The notes below the pieces were generated by a model that did no database searches, was not told the DNA's origin, and was given only the letters and a program-made list of their open reading frames with translations. Below are positions 27,019-36,666 of a stretch of 64,000 nucleotides of DNA, piece after piece (positions within the stretch are counted from its first letter, which is position 1; each line of letters begins with the position of its first letter). This DNA is from an uncultured Flammeovirgaceae bacterium (GTDB taxonomy: Bacteria; Bacteroidota; Bacteroidia; Cytophagales; Cyclobacteriaceae): positions 27,358 through 91,357 of the forward strand of contig CAKZYA010000050.1 in assembly GCA_937883755.1 (NCBI GenBank), written 5' to 3'. The position numbers and the translations under genes are program-made.

Positions 27019-28052
27019 TCATTAGTTTCTGGCTTCCTTTGAGAAGAATCGCGGATTACCAGACTGGTACTGAAAATTTTTTTCTGAAACGAAATTTCAG
27101 TGGTATTACCAGATTCAATTTGTGCAATGAGCAGTTCGGCAGCAGTTTTACCCATAGTAAACGAAGGCTGAGAAACTGTAGTGAGTGCTGGGTCAAGATA
27201 CGAAGTTAATGATTGGTCATCGAAGCCTGCAATGGCAATATCTTCGGGAATAGCAAGCTTACGTTGTTTAGCTACGTACATGACTTCCAGAGCAGTGGGA
27301 TCGTTAACGGCAAAAATAGCATCTGGTGGTTTGGGTAAATCAAGAAGTTTTTCGGTGCACCACCGCATATGCTCTTTATCCAATGTGCAAATACAAATAT
27401 ATTGCTTCTTAATGGGTTGGGCAGCGTCTTTAAGAGCCTTTAAATACCCTCTCTTTCTATTCTTACTAATAGAAAGTTGTTTAGGGCCAGCAATGTGAGC
27501 TATTCTCTGGTATCCACATTGGATCAGATGGGTCACCGCTTCATAAGCTCCTTGATAGTCATTAGACACAACTTTATGGGAGTCAATTTTATCTACTATC
27601 CGGTCGAATTGCACTAGAGGAGTGGTTCGGCTAATTTCTCTAAGATGCCGATAGCGGTCAGTAGTGGTGGCCGGGCAGATAATAAGGCCGTCAATACGAT
27701 GAGTATTCAGCATATCGACCAGACTCATTTCTTTCTGATACGACTCATCGGATTGGCAAATAATGACGTAGTATCCACGTTCCACCGCTACATATTCAAT
27801 ACCGCTAATAGCCGAGCTGTAGAATGGCTGGGTAATGTCTGGCATCAGTACTCCTAATGTGTTCGTTCGGTTTTTAACTAGACCAATGGCTAGTGCATTG
27901 GGCTGATAGTTGAGTTTTTTGGCTGCCTTCAGCACTGCTTGTCGGGTTTTATAGCTAACCTCGTGATGATTGTTTAGAGCCCGGGAGACAGTAGAGGCAG
28001 AGATATTCAGGAAACGGGCAATATCTTTAATGGTGGTAGACTCACTTTTCAC
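27015..28052 (-). CDS. LacI-family transcriptional regulator
   Basis: A 345-aa repressor or activator: an N-terminal helix-turn-helix and hinge (TIKDIARFLNISASTVSRALNNHHEVS) followed by a periplasmic-binding-type sugar domain (VKNRTNTLGVLMPDIT; AIFAVNDPTALEVM; IAGFDDQSLTSYLDPALTTV). The start is GTG at 28052. It is divergent from the SusC gene, with a well-formed palindrome between them at 28180-28197, and so most likely controls the SusC/SusD locus in response to a sugar. LacI-type regulators as controllers of such loci are less usual than SusR or hybrid two-component types in this phylum. Confidence 0.93.
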   Translation of the reverse strand: MKSESTTIKDIARFLNISASTVSRALNNHHEVSYKTRQAVLKAAKKLNYQPNALAIGLVKNRTNTLGVLMPDITQPFYSSAISGIEYVAVERGYYVIICQSDESYQKEMSLVDMLNTHRIDGLIICPATTTDRYRHLREISRTTPLVQFDRIVDKIDSHKVVSNDYQGAYEAVTHLIQCGYQRIAHIAGPKQLSISKNRKRGYLKALKDAAQPIKKQYICICTLDKEHMRWCTEKLLDLPKPPDAIFAVNDPTALEVMYVAKQRKLAIPEDIAIAGFDDQSLTSYLDPALTTVSQPSFTMGKTAAELLIAQIESGNTTEISFQKKIFSTSLVIRDSSQRKPETND

Positions 28053-28179
28053 GAACGTTGGCTATGTTTGGTGATAATGAAATATTTACCCAAGAAATTA
28101 ATTAGTAGGGAAGTTAATCATAAGTAAACATATCGCAATAAATAGAGTCGGTAATTCAAAGTATTGCAAAAATTACAGT

Positions 28180-28197
28180 ACCGGATACGTTTCCGGT
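28180..28197. promoter_or_regulatory. LacI-type operator palindrome
   Basis: ACCGGATACGTTTCCGGT reads the same on both strands except for one symmetric pair of A/T positions, has a central CG step and is 18 bp long (20 with the flanking T and A). This is the standard shape of a LacI-family operator. It sits in the 311-bp gap between the divergent lacI-type gene (128 bp from its start) and susC (167 bp from its start). No second copy was seen in the window. The rest of the gap is AT-rich and holds no gene. Confidence 0.75.
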
Positions 28198-28363
28198 AAA
28201 AATTTGCATTAGTAACATTAAATTATTATTGCAGTTTCAGAATTTTTTAAGAATATTATTGCTTAATACGACCTCCTAAGACTTTTTTAAAGTGTGATTT
28301 CTACCGAGTTGGTAAGATAAATCACTATCCGTTTACTCTTTGTTGCAACCAATTTTTATACCT

Positions 28364-31300
28364 ATGTATAAGTATATCTACCGATGTTTTATTGTCGCTT
28401 TTGCTTTTCTGGTGTCGGCTGGTGTTTACGCCCAGAACACGGTTTCCGGAAAAGTAACTTCTGTTGAGGCTGGCGATGGCCTGCCAGGTGTGAACGTGCT
28501 CCTAAAAGGCACGAATCAGGGAACCGTTACTGACATTGAGGGTAACTACTCTATCAGTGTTGAAAGTGACGGTATTTTAGTTTTCAGTTCTATCGGCTAC
28601 ATTACTCAGGAGATTCCAGTGAATAGCCGTAGTGCGATTAATCTTCAGCTTGAAGCTGATGTGCGAAACTTGTCAGAAGTGGTAGTAGTAGGGTATGGTA
28701 CGCAAAACAAGCGAGACGTAACCGGAGCTATTTCTACGGTGAAGGCTGAAGAGTTAAGTAATTTTAAAGCAGCTCCCTCACTCGATCAAGCCCTCCAGGG
28801 ACAGGCTACTGGAGTACAAGTATCTTCTACTTCCGGGGTTCCTGGTGCTCCAACTCGGGTGCTAATCCGAGGAACCAATTCAATCTCATCGGGTACTGAG
28901 CCGTTGTGGATTATTGACGGAATGATCTTAAGCGGACAAGGTGGAGGCGAACAGGGTGGCCTTGGTCGTAACAGTGCTACTGTTGGGCAAAACCCACTGG
29001 CGTCCATCAATCCTAATGACATTGAATCAGTTGAAGTACTAAAGGATGCTTCCGCTACGGCCATTTATGGTTCGCGGGGTGCGAATGGGGTAATCATTGT
29101 CACTACCAAATCCGGTAAAGGTGGAAAAGGTACTACCGATTTGAGTGTAAATTATGGTATTACTAATCCAGTACGCGGACCCGAAGAGATCGGTTTTGTA
29201 GATGGGTCAACTTGGTTGAGCTTAGTAGATGAGGCTCGCGCTAACCGAGGCTTACCCGAGTTTGATCCTAATGCTTTGCTTAACGATGCTAGAGACCCTA
29301 CCGCTGTGCTGGATCGTAGCCAGATCGCGAATACTAACTGGTTTGATGAAGCCCTTCGGCAGGGTAGCTTTATGGATATAAACCTATCAACCTCAAATGC
29401 AACCGAAAAGACGAACTATTATCTTTCGGGCAACTATCGGGAAGATAGAAGTATATTAGAGGGTGGACGCTTACGGCGCTATTCTACCCGTGCCAATGTG
29501 GACTTCTATCCGGCAAAAAATTTCTCGGTAGGTTCTCGTATTGCTTTGAGCTACACCGAAAATCAGCGAGCTCCTAATGGAGGCGGGCCGGGTGGAAACT
29601 CAAATATCGCTCGGGGTGGCTATAATATGGCTAATTCAGGTGCTTTACCTATTTTCCCTGTCTTTCATCCTACTATCCGTGATCCCGAAGGAAATCCTAT
29701 TCTCTTTGATCCCCTTTCTGGAAGAAACTTGCGAGCTACTATTAACCGGGATAACTACATTAATGATCTGGAGACCTACCGAGCCATTGGTGGTTTAAAT
29801 CTAGACTATAAAATTCCGTTTGTGGAGGGCCTATCGGTACGCTCAGAACTATCGTTTGACTTCCAGCACGCCAGCAGCATTGAGTGGGGAAATACTGTGA
29901 TCCGTGAAGGGAGTAAATATGCTTTTGATAACGGAACAACATTTAGGCGGTTAAACTACAACCTGTACGGAACCTGGAATCGCGATTTTGGCAATATTCA
30001 TAATATCAACTTGGTAGCTGGGGCTGAATCTACCGAGCAGCAAACTCGACGTCGTAATACCGAAGCGCAGGAGCTATTTGGCGAAGCCCAAGATTTAGGT
30101 TCACCCGGTGACGTGCAACGGGTTTCTAATGGACTGGGTGGTGAGCAGTATTTTAGGGGCTTCTTTGGTCGCTTCAATTACAAATTGATGGATCGCTATA
30201 TACTAGGCTTTAGTTTCCGACGAGATGCGTCGTCTATATTTCTTCCCGGAAATCGCTGGAACAACTTTTTAGCGGCCTCGACCGGGTGGATCATTTCCGA
30301 CGAAAGTTTTATGGAGAATATAACTCCCATAGAGTTTCTGAAACTCCGAGGTAGTTTTGGGCAAACCGGAAACTCAGCGATTAACCCATTAGGTACTGAA
30401 ACTGGTTACACTGGCTGGGGGCGTTACGGCGACGTGGGAGCCGGTGATTTATTGAGTCGGATCGGAAATCCGGATTTACTGTGGGAAACCACGAATGCTT
30501 ACGATGTAGGGCTTGATTTCGAGTTATACGGAAATCGAATCAGCGGTTCGGTAGGCTATTACCTGCAAGATGCTACCGATCTGTTGTTATCCGTACAAGT
30601 ACCTCAGTCCTCCGGTATTTGGAGTGGTAATCCAACTATTGTAGATAATATTGGTGATCTACGTAACCAAGGATGGGAGTTTACTTTGAATACTATCAAT
30701 ATTGATCGGGGTGGCTTTCAATGGTCTAGTAGTTTCAACTTGACTACCAACCAGAATGAAGTGTTGAAGCTAACCGGAGGTGAAGACGAAGAAATTTATA
30801 ATGTTCGTAGCAATGGTTTAGTAACTACTGTCGGTGAGTCGATAGGCTACTTTAGGTTAGCCGAATATGCCGGAATTGATCCAGTGGGTGGATATGAGTT
30901 AATCTACGAAATGGATTTAGAACAGTTTCGGGAAACCGGAGAAAGGGTTCGTACCGGTAATGTGATTCCAGCAACTCGGGCTAATCTCCGCGATCATCTC
31001 TTCGATCAAACGGATAAAACTGGGTTGCCTACTTTCTTTGGTGGCCTGACGAACAACTTTCGCTACAAAGGTTTGGAGCTGTCGGCAGTACTGGTGTTCT
31101 CCGGAGGAAACTATATCTACGACAATGCTGAACGGCAACGATCCTACATTGGAAACGGAAATAGTATTCTGAGACAAGATATTGTAGGGAATACCTGGAC
31201 AGAGGGAAACCCCAATGCTGAGTGGCCCCAACTAACTTGGAACCATCGCTACGATGTTATTAATGAAGATGGCACTATTTCTGAAAATGAGCGCTTTGAC

Positions 31301-31591
31301 AACCAACGCAATGGACAGGTGCATGATAAGTTCTTGAAACGAGGCGATTTTGTACGAATGCGAACGTTGCAGTTGGCTTATAACCTTCCGGCTAGCCTAA
31401 TGGAGCGATTGAATATGAGTGGTATCCGAGTGTATGTATCGGCTAACAACTTGTTCACGATCACTGAGTTTGATGGTTACGATCCCGAAGTAGTAAACCT
31501 TGGAGGTAACCGGAACTTAGGGCAGGGTTGGGTAGGCACTACCTTACCACAGGTGCGAAGCTGGAACGTTGGTGCTACATTTTCATTCTAA
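28364..31591 (+). CDS. SusC/RagA-type TonB-dependent receptor
   Basis: A 1075-aa outer-membrane transporter from ATG at 28364, which starts a clean signal peptide (ends SAGVYAQ); an in-frame TTG eight codons upstream is unlikely. The order is a carboxypeptidase-regulatory-like domain (VSGKVTSVEAGDGLPGVNVLLKG), the Ton-box-like and plug segment (SEVVVVGYGTQNKRDVTGAIS; IRGTNSISSGTEPLWIIDG; DATAIYGSRGANGVIIVTTK) and a large barrel ending with WNVGATFSF. It imports oligomers bound by the adjacent SusD protein. The likely ligand is a polysaccharide fragment, given the neighbouring heparinase-like protein. Confidence 0.96.
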   Translation: MYKYIYRCFIVAFAFLVSAGVYAQNTVSGKVTSVEAGDGLPGVNVLLKGTNQGTVTDIEGNYSISVESDGILVFSSIGYITQEIPVNSRSAINLQLEADVRNLSEVVVVGYGTQNKRDVTGAISTVKAEELSNFKAAPSLDQALQGQATGVQVSSTSGVPGAPTRVLIRGTNSISSGTEPLWIIDGMILSGQGGGEQGGLGRNSATVGQNPLASINPNDIESVEVLKDASATAIYGSRGANGVIIVTTKSGKGGKGTTDLSVNYGITNPVRGPEEIGFVDGSTWLSLVDEARANRGLPEFDPNALLNDARDPTAVLDRSQIANTNWFDEALRQGSFMDINLSTSNATEKTNYYLSGNYREDRSILEGGRLRRYSTRANVDFYPAKNFSVGSRIALSYTENQRAPNGGGPGGNSNIARGGYNMANSGALPIFPVFHPTIRDPEGNPILFDPLSGRNLRATINRDNYINDLETYRAIGGLNLDYKIPFVEGLSVRSELSFDFQHASSIEWGNTVIREGSKYAFDNGTTFRRLNYNLYGTWNRDFGNIHNINLVAGAESTEQQTRRRNTEAQELFGEAQDLGSPGDVQRVSNGLGGEQYFRGFFGRFNYKLMDRYILGFSFRRDASSIFLPGNRWNNFLAASTGWIISDESFMENITPIEFLKLRGSFGQTGNSAINPLGTETGYTGWGRYGDVGAGDLLSRIGNPDLLWETTNAYDVGLDFELYGNRISGSVGYYLQDATDLLLSVQVPQSSGIWSGNPTIVDNIGDLRNQGWEFTLNTINIDRGGFQWSSSFNLTTNQNEVLKLTGGEDEEIYNVRSNGLVTTVGESIGYFRLAEYAGIDPVGGYELIYEMDLEQFRETGERVRTGNVIPATRANLRDHLFDQTDKTGLPTFFGGLTNNFRYKGLELSAVLVFSGGNYIYDNAERQRSYIGNGNSILRQDIVGNTWTEGNPNAEWPQLTWNHRYDVINEDGTISENERFDNQRNGQVHDKFLKRGDFVRMRTLQLAYNLPASLMERLNMSGIRVYVSANNLFTITEFDGYDPEVVNLGGNRNLGQGWVGTTLPQVRSWNVGATFSF

Positions 31592-31603
31592 TTATTAGTA
31601 GTT

Positions 31604-33196
31604 ATGAATTATACAAAATATATAAGTTTATCATTTACGGTTTTTGTCCTGCTGATTTTCTCCTCAGCTTGCGATAATGAAGAGTTTTTTGAGTTGGAGC
31701 GTCCGGTAGAAGACCCCTGGCTAACTTTAGCCGACTTTGAAAAAGCGCCAATTGGTGCTTATTACGCACTATCAGGTAATGGTGGTAATCGAACAATATT
31801 TGCCCACGGTCGTATGGCGGGAGAATTATTTGCCGACGGAGTAAATATTGCCCCACCCGCGTCCGGTTTTGAGCCTAACGGTGATGTGGAAGATATGTAC
31901 GCTCGAGTTACCGATGTTCCGATAGGTATCTTTGACAATGGCGTGTTTAACAGTGGTTATTTCGCGGTAGGTTTAGCCAACGGTGGTCTCGACTTTATAG
32001 AAGAAAACGACGGTAGACCTTTGGCTAGTGAAGGGCGGCAAGATGAAGTAGACCGGATTGCCGGTGAACTACACTTTGTGCGAGCCTACGCCTACTACTG
32101 GTTAACTCGTATTTATATGCCCCCGTACCCGAGTGATGAAAAGCGCATCCCGTTTCGTATTGAACAAGCTGATAATTTTGATGAAGCAATTACTTCCGAG
32201 TTAGCTTCTACTAACGATCTGTACGGGGTAATTGTGGAAGACTTACGAGCGGCTAAAGACTTACTTCCCGAGCGTTACGAAGAAGGAGTACATAACCCTT
32301 CTTATGCCGACGGACGAGCCAATAAGTTTGCTGCTGCCGCTCTACTAGCCAAGGTGCTCTTTCATATGGGACCCGAGATGCACGACGAAGCACTTGCCGA
32401 GCTGAACTTTGTAATTGACCAAAACGGCGGTGACTATACGTTGGATGAAGACCCCATTGAAGCCTTCAACAAAACGGGTATTGAGCGGGGTAGTGAAGTA
32501 ATCTGGTACTACGCTCTTTGGGCAGGAGATGGCTTAGGAGGTTCTAGTAATTGGAAGCATCCTAATCGCTTCCAGAATTATAATGCTAGTAACCGTCAGG
32601 CAAGTGGGCCAGAAACTAACCAAAATCGGCATATAATTGCAAGTAGTAGTTTTCTACAGCAAGTAGGCTGGGAAGACGCTAGTGGTGAACTAACCACCGA
32701 AGCTACGCAAGATAAGCGATTTAACCAGTTGTTCTTACGCTTGCTTCCCTCGGTGCAAACCGATACCATTGCGGACAATATTTACCCTGAACCCAACGGT
32801 AACTTTGCCACCACCGACGCTTACGTGTGGAATAATCGCTACTACCGAGCAGGTGACCGAGTGACTAACTTACCCATTCTTCGGTTAGCCGATATGTACT
32901 TGTTGCGAGCCATTATTCGGGCTCAAAGTGGCGATGCCGCGGGAGCCACAGCTGATTTAAACGCTGTACGCAACCGCGCGGGCATTGGCGATTACACAGG
33001 TAGTGACCTGGAGAATGCTATTCACCTCGAGCGATTTAAAGAGATGGCTTTCGAGGGAGATCGTCTGTTCTATTTGCAGGGGTTACGAATGGATATTCCG
33101 GCGGGCGACCGGGGTGGTTCAGTAGTACCTTGGGATAGTCCATTCTATTCCGAAATTCCGGATTACGAGACTGATATTAACCAAGCTTTTAATTAG
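31604..33196 (+). CDS. SusD/RagB-type nutrient-binding lipoprotein
   Basis: A 530-aa surface lipoprotein that caps the SusC channel. The signal ends at the cysteine of LIFSSACDNEEFFEL. The TPR-like core shows ELHFVRAYAYYWLTRIY and ILRLADMYLLRAIIRAQSGDAAGATADLNAVRNRAG, and the ending RFKEMAFEGDRLFYLQGLR is the classic SusD closing segment. It starts 12 bases after susC, so both are one transcript, closed by the terminator at 33213-33248. Confidence 0.96.
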   Translation: MNYTKYISLSFTVFVLLIFSSACDNEEFFELERPVEDPWLTLADFEKAPIGAYYALSGNGGNRTIFAHGRMAGELFADGVNIAPPASGFEPNGDVEDMYARVTDVPIGIFDNGVFNSGYFAVGLANGGLDFIEENDGRPLASEGRQDEVDRIAGELHFVRAYAYYWLTRIYMPPYPSDEKRIPFRIEQADNFDEAITSELASTNDLYGVIVEDLRAAKDLLPERYEEGVHNPSYADGRANKFAAAALLAKVLFHMGPEMHDEALAELNFVIDQNGGDYTLDEDPIEAFNKTGIERGSEVIWYYALWAGDGLGGSSNWKHPNRFQNYNASNRQASGPETNQNRHIIASSSFLQQVGWEDASGELTTEATQDKRFNQLFLRLLPSVQTDTIADNIYPEPNGNFATTDAYVWNNRYYRAGDRVTNLPILRLADMYLLRAIIRAQSGDAAGATADLNAVRNRAGIGDYTGSDLENAIHLERFKEMAFEGDRLFYLQGLRMDIPAGDRGGSVVPWDSPFYSEIPDYETDINQAFN

Positions 33197-33212
33197 TATT
33201 TTTCTGATTTGT

Positions 33213-33248
33213 AAAAAGGGGAGGGGCAGACGGCTTCTTCCCTTTTTT
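33213..33248 (+). terminator. rho-independent terminator after susD
   Basis: AAAAAGGG at 33213-33220 pairs with CCCTTTTT at 33240-33247 across a purine-rich loop, and the right arm is a T tract of seven. It lies 17 bp after the SusD stop. The FG-GAP gene 45 bp further on would then need its own promoter or readthrough. Confidence 0.7.
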
Positions 33249-33291
33249 TGTACTACGATCTTTTGTAGTTTAACCGAAGAAAGGAGCAGTT

Positions 33292-36200
33292 ATGCCTACC
33301 CAACGCCTATGCCAGTGGCTAGCCCTAATTTTACTTTTTGCTTGCGAATCTCAACCAACCGAAAATAAAGAAGTCTCAACGACTCCGGTTACTAAATCTG
33401 TCGTAAAAGAATCTCCCAAATTTAAAAAGCTAACATCAGAGCAAACCGGAATCTATTTCATCAATGAAGTAGCCGAAAATCGTTTTCGTAACATTCTACT
33501 CTATCAGTACTTTTACAACGGTGGGGGAGTAGCTGCAGGAGATATTGATAATGACGGAAAAACCGATCTGTTCTTCACAGGAAATATGGTCTCTAACAAA
33601 CTCTACCGAAACCTAGGAGGTTTTCAGTTTGAAGATGTTTCTATTTCTGCTGGCATCTTGCCATCAGGTAGCAATAGCTGGTGTACCGGAGTAGTGATGG
33701 TTGATGTGAATGCCGACGGATGGCTGGATATTTACGTAAGTCGTTCGGGTAACTTTACGCCCGAGAATCGACAAAACCTACTCTATATCAATCAGAGAAA
33801 CGGTACATTCCAGGAAAAAGCTAAAGAATACGGTCTCAATGATCCAGGATACTCAATTCAGGCGGCCTTTTTCGACTATGACCGCGACGGCGATCTGGAC
33901 ATATTTCTGGTGAACCACGGTATGGAAACTTACACCGGACGGGTTCTATCCAAGTCGGATCAGCGTGATCCTTACGTGGGCGATAAACTCTATCGGAATG
34001 ATGGTGGCAAATTTACTGACATTAGTAATCAAGCCGGGATTATTGGAACCCAACATAGTTACGGATTAGGCCTCACCGTAGGAGATGTTAACCAGGATGG
34101 TTGGGATGACATTTACGTGGCCAACGACTTTTACGAACACGATTATTTGTATTTGAATAATCAGGATGGGACGTTTACCGAATCCATTCATCAGGCTACT
34201 GGGCAAATTTCTTTTTTTGGGATGGGAGTAGATATGGCTGATTTCAATAATGACCTCTGGCCCGATATTGCTGTGGTAGATATGGCAGCACCTGACCAGT
34301 ACCGACAGAAGGCGAACCTAGCGGGTATCAGCGAGGCTAAGTTTTGGGATTTCGTGGACAAGGGATACCACTTTCAGTATATGTACAATAGCCTGCAACT
34401 GAACGTTCCGCTTCCAGCGAGTACCAATTCAAAACCGGTAGCTTTTAGCAATATAGCCCGTCTGGCGGGAGTAGATGAGACTGATTGGAGCTGGGCACCG
34501 CTATTTGCCGATATGGATAACGACGGTTGGCAAGATTTATTCATCACCAACGGATTACGAAAAGATGTACTCAACAATGATTTTGTAGCAGGTATTAACC
34601 AAGAGTTAGAAGCGATGAACGCTCGATTCGTAGATTTGAATGAGCCGGCAGCTCAGTTGCTACTGAGTCAGATGCCTTCTCAGAAAATTGCCAACTACCT
34701 TTATCACAATCAAGGTGACCTTGCTTTTAAAAGTGTTAGTGAATCTTGGGGCTTGGGCGAAGCAACTTTCTCAAATGGAGCAGCTTACGCGGATTTAAAT
34801 AATGATGGCTATCTGGATTTGATTGTCAATAATCTGGATGATTTTGCTACTATTTACCGCAATCAACCTCCATCAAATCGTAGTCATTATTTACGAATAA
34901 AACTTAGAGGAGCTTCCAGCAATCCATTCGGGATTGGAGCAAAAGTGATAATTCATCAAGCGAGCACTTCTCAAATGCGGCAGTTGCAACCTACCCGGGG
35001 CTACCAATCTTCGGTAGAACCTATTCTTCATTTCGGGTTAGGCGATAAACCAGTCGATAGCTTGCAAATTATCTGGCCCGATGGGCTAATTCAAACTCTG
35101 GTTCAAGTTGAAGCAAATCAGACCCTCACACTTTCATACCAAGATGCTACATCAGTTCCGATTGCTTCTAAAGCAACGAGCATCCCACTTTTTGAAGAAA
35201 TCACTGAGCAGGTGAATCTACCATTTCACCATAAAGAATCGGATTTTGACGATTTTGATCGGGAATTTCTGCTGCCTCATAAACTATCTGATTTTGGGCC
35301 AGCTCTGGTGGTGGCGGATGTAAACGGTGATGGGTTAGATGATTTTTTTGTTGGCGGAGCCAGTGGACAATCGGGTGCGTTATTCCTCCAATCTGCTTCC
35401 GGTAGTTTTACCCAGAAAAGAAATCAACCCTGGCGACAACATAACGCTAGTGAAGCTGCTGACGCTATATTTTTCGATGCGGACAACGATCAGGATATGG
35501 ATCTGCTAGTAGTTAATGGAAGCAATGAATATGCAGCAAGTGACGAGAGCTTGCAAGATCATTTGTACCTCAACGATGGAAGTGGAAACTTTCGTTGGGC
35601 GGAACAAGCCCTTCCTCCAATGCGCTCGTTCGGAACTTGTGCTACAGCCGGAGATTTTGATGGTGATGGTGATCAAGATGTCTTTGTGGGTGGATACGTA
35701 ATTCCGGGAAAGTATCCGGCCGCTGACCGAAGCTACCTACTGGAAAATAGTCAAGGTACATTCCGGGATGTAACTGATACCTGGCTGCCGGATTTAAAGC
35801 AAAATGAATTAGTCACGGATGCTCAGTGGATAAAAGTAGAAACGAGCGAATTACCTGCATTAGCAGTAGTTGGAGCGTGGATGACTCCTACGTTATTCGT
35901 AAATGATGGAAGCAGTTTGCGACCTACGGATCATCCTGATAGCAAGGCTTCCGGTTGGTGGTTCAGTATTACCACAGCTGACTGGAATCAGGACGGAGCC
36001 GACGATCTAGTCTTAGGAAACATTGGTTTGAACTATCGCTATTCGGCATCTCCTCAATCTCCCTTTGAACTGTACGCCGATGATTTTGACGCTAATGGCT
36101 CTACTGATCTGCTCTTCGGTTACTACCAGAATGGTAAGCTATACAGTGTTGAGGAGCGGGATCGGATGTATCAACAACTGCCTGCTGTAAAAAAGAAATT

Positions 36201-36666
36201 CACCGACTATGATTCTTATGCCCAAGCTGCCTTGACGGAGATTGTTGGACAAAATGTGTTGCAAGAGGCTAAACACTTTTCCGCTCAGACGTTCAGCTCA
36301 TCATTGGCGAGTATTCAAGGCGGTAAGGTTGCCGAAATTAGGCCACTGCCTAACGAAGCTCAACTCTCCGCGGTGCGCGATATTATAGTAGCAGACGTAA
36401 ACCAGGACGGGCATCTAGACATTATTCTGGCAGGAAACCTCCATAATGTAGAAACTCGAACGCCCCGATTAGATGCTGGTAATGGGTTGGTAATGCTGGG
36501 TAATGGTCAGGGTAATTTTGATCCACTACCAACCGCTGAAAGTGGCTTGTACGTTCCAGGGGATGTTCGAAAGTTAGCCTGGCTACGCTCTTCTTCGGGG
36601 CATATCTTGTTAGTAACCAATAACAATGGGCCATTACAGTTATTCCGTTTGGCGGTTACTCAGTAG
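33292..36666 (+). CDS. FG-GAP/VCBS-repeat lipoprotein with ASPIC/UnbV domain
   Basis: The 1124-aa protein has a lipoprotein signal ending at the cysteine of ALILLFACESQ. About twelve calcium-binding-like repeats are visible (DIDNDGKTDLFF, DVNADGWLDIYV, DYDRDGDLDIFL, DVNQDGWDDIYV, DMDNDGWQDLFI and others). The ASPIC/UnbV domain lies between them near residues 540-620 (IGAKVIIHQ, RGYQSSVEPILHFGLGD, IIWPDG). Such proteins are often found next to SusC/SusD pairs and presumably bind glycans at the cell surface. It converges with and overlaps the heparinase-like gene by 27 bases. Confidence 0.92.
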   Translation: MPTQRLCQWLALILLFACESQPTENKEVSTTPVTKSVVKESPKFKKLTSEQTGIYFINEVAENRFRNILLYQYFYNGGGVAAGDIDNDGKTDLFFTGNMVSNKLYRNLGGFQFEDVSISAGILPSGSNSWCTGVVMVDVNADGWLDIYVSRSGNFTPENRQNLLYINQRNGTFQEKAKEYGLNDPGYSIQAAFFDYDRDGDLDIFLVNHGMETYTGRVLSKSDQRDPYVGDKLYRNDGGKFTDISNQAGIIGTQHSYGLGLTVGDVNQDGWDDIYVANDFYEHDYLYLNNQDGTFTESIHQATGQISFFGMGVDMADFNNDLWPDIAVVDMAAPDQYRQKANLAGISEAKFWDFVDKGYHFQYMYNSLQLNVPLPASTNSKPVAFSNIARLAGVDETDWSWAPLFADMDNDGWQDLFITNGLRKDVLNNDFVAGINQELEAMNARFVDLNEPAAQLLLSQMPSQKIANYLYHNQGDLAFKSVSESWGLGEATFSNGAAYADLNNDGYLDLIVNNLDDFATIYRNQPPSNRSHYLRIKLRGASSNPFGIGAKVIIHQASTSQMRQLQPTRGYQSSVEPILHFGLGDKPVDSLQIIWPDGLIQTLVQVEANQTLTLSYQDATSVPIASKATSIPLFEEITEQVNLPFHHKESDFDDFDREFLLPHKLSDFGPALVVADVNGDGLDDFFVGGASGQSGALFLQSASGSFTQKRNQPWRQHNASEAADAIFFDADNDQDMDLLVVNGSNEYAASDESLQDHLYLNDGSGNFRWAEQALPPMRSFGTCATAGDFDGDGDQDVFVGGYVIPGKYPAADRSYLLENSQGTFRDVTDTWLPDLKQNELVTDAQWIKVETSELPALAVVGAWMTPTLFVNDGSSLRPTDHPDSKASGWWFSITTADWNQDGADDLVLGNIGLNYRYSASPQSPFELYADDFDANGSTDLLFGYYQNGKLYSVEERDRMYQQLPAVKKKFTDYDSYAQAALTEIVGQNVLQEAKHFSAQTFSSSLASIQGGKVAEIRPLPNEAQLSAVRDIIVADVNQDGHLDIILAGNLHNVETRTPRLDAGNGLVMLGNGQGNFDPLPTAESGLYVPGDVRKLAWLRSSSGHILLVTNNNGPLQLFRLAVTQ

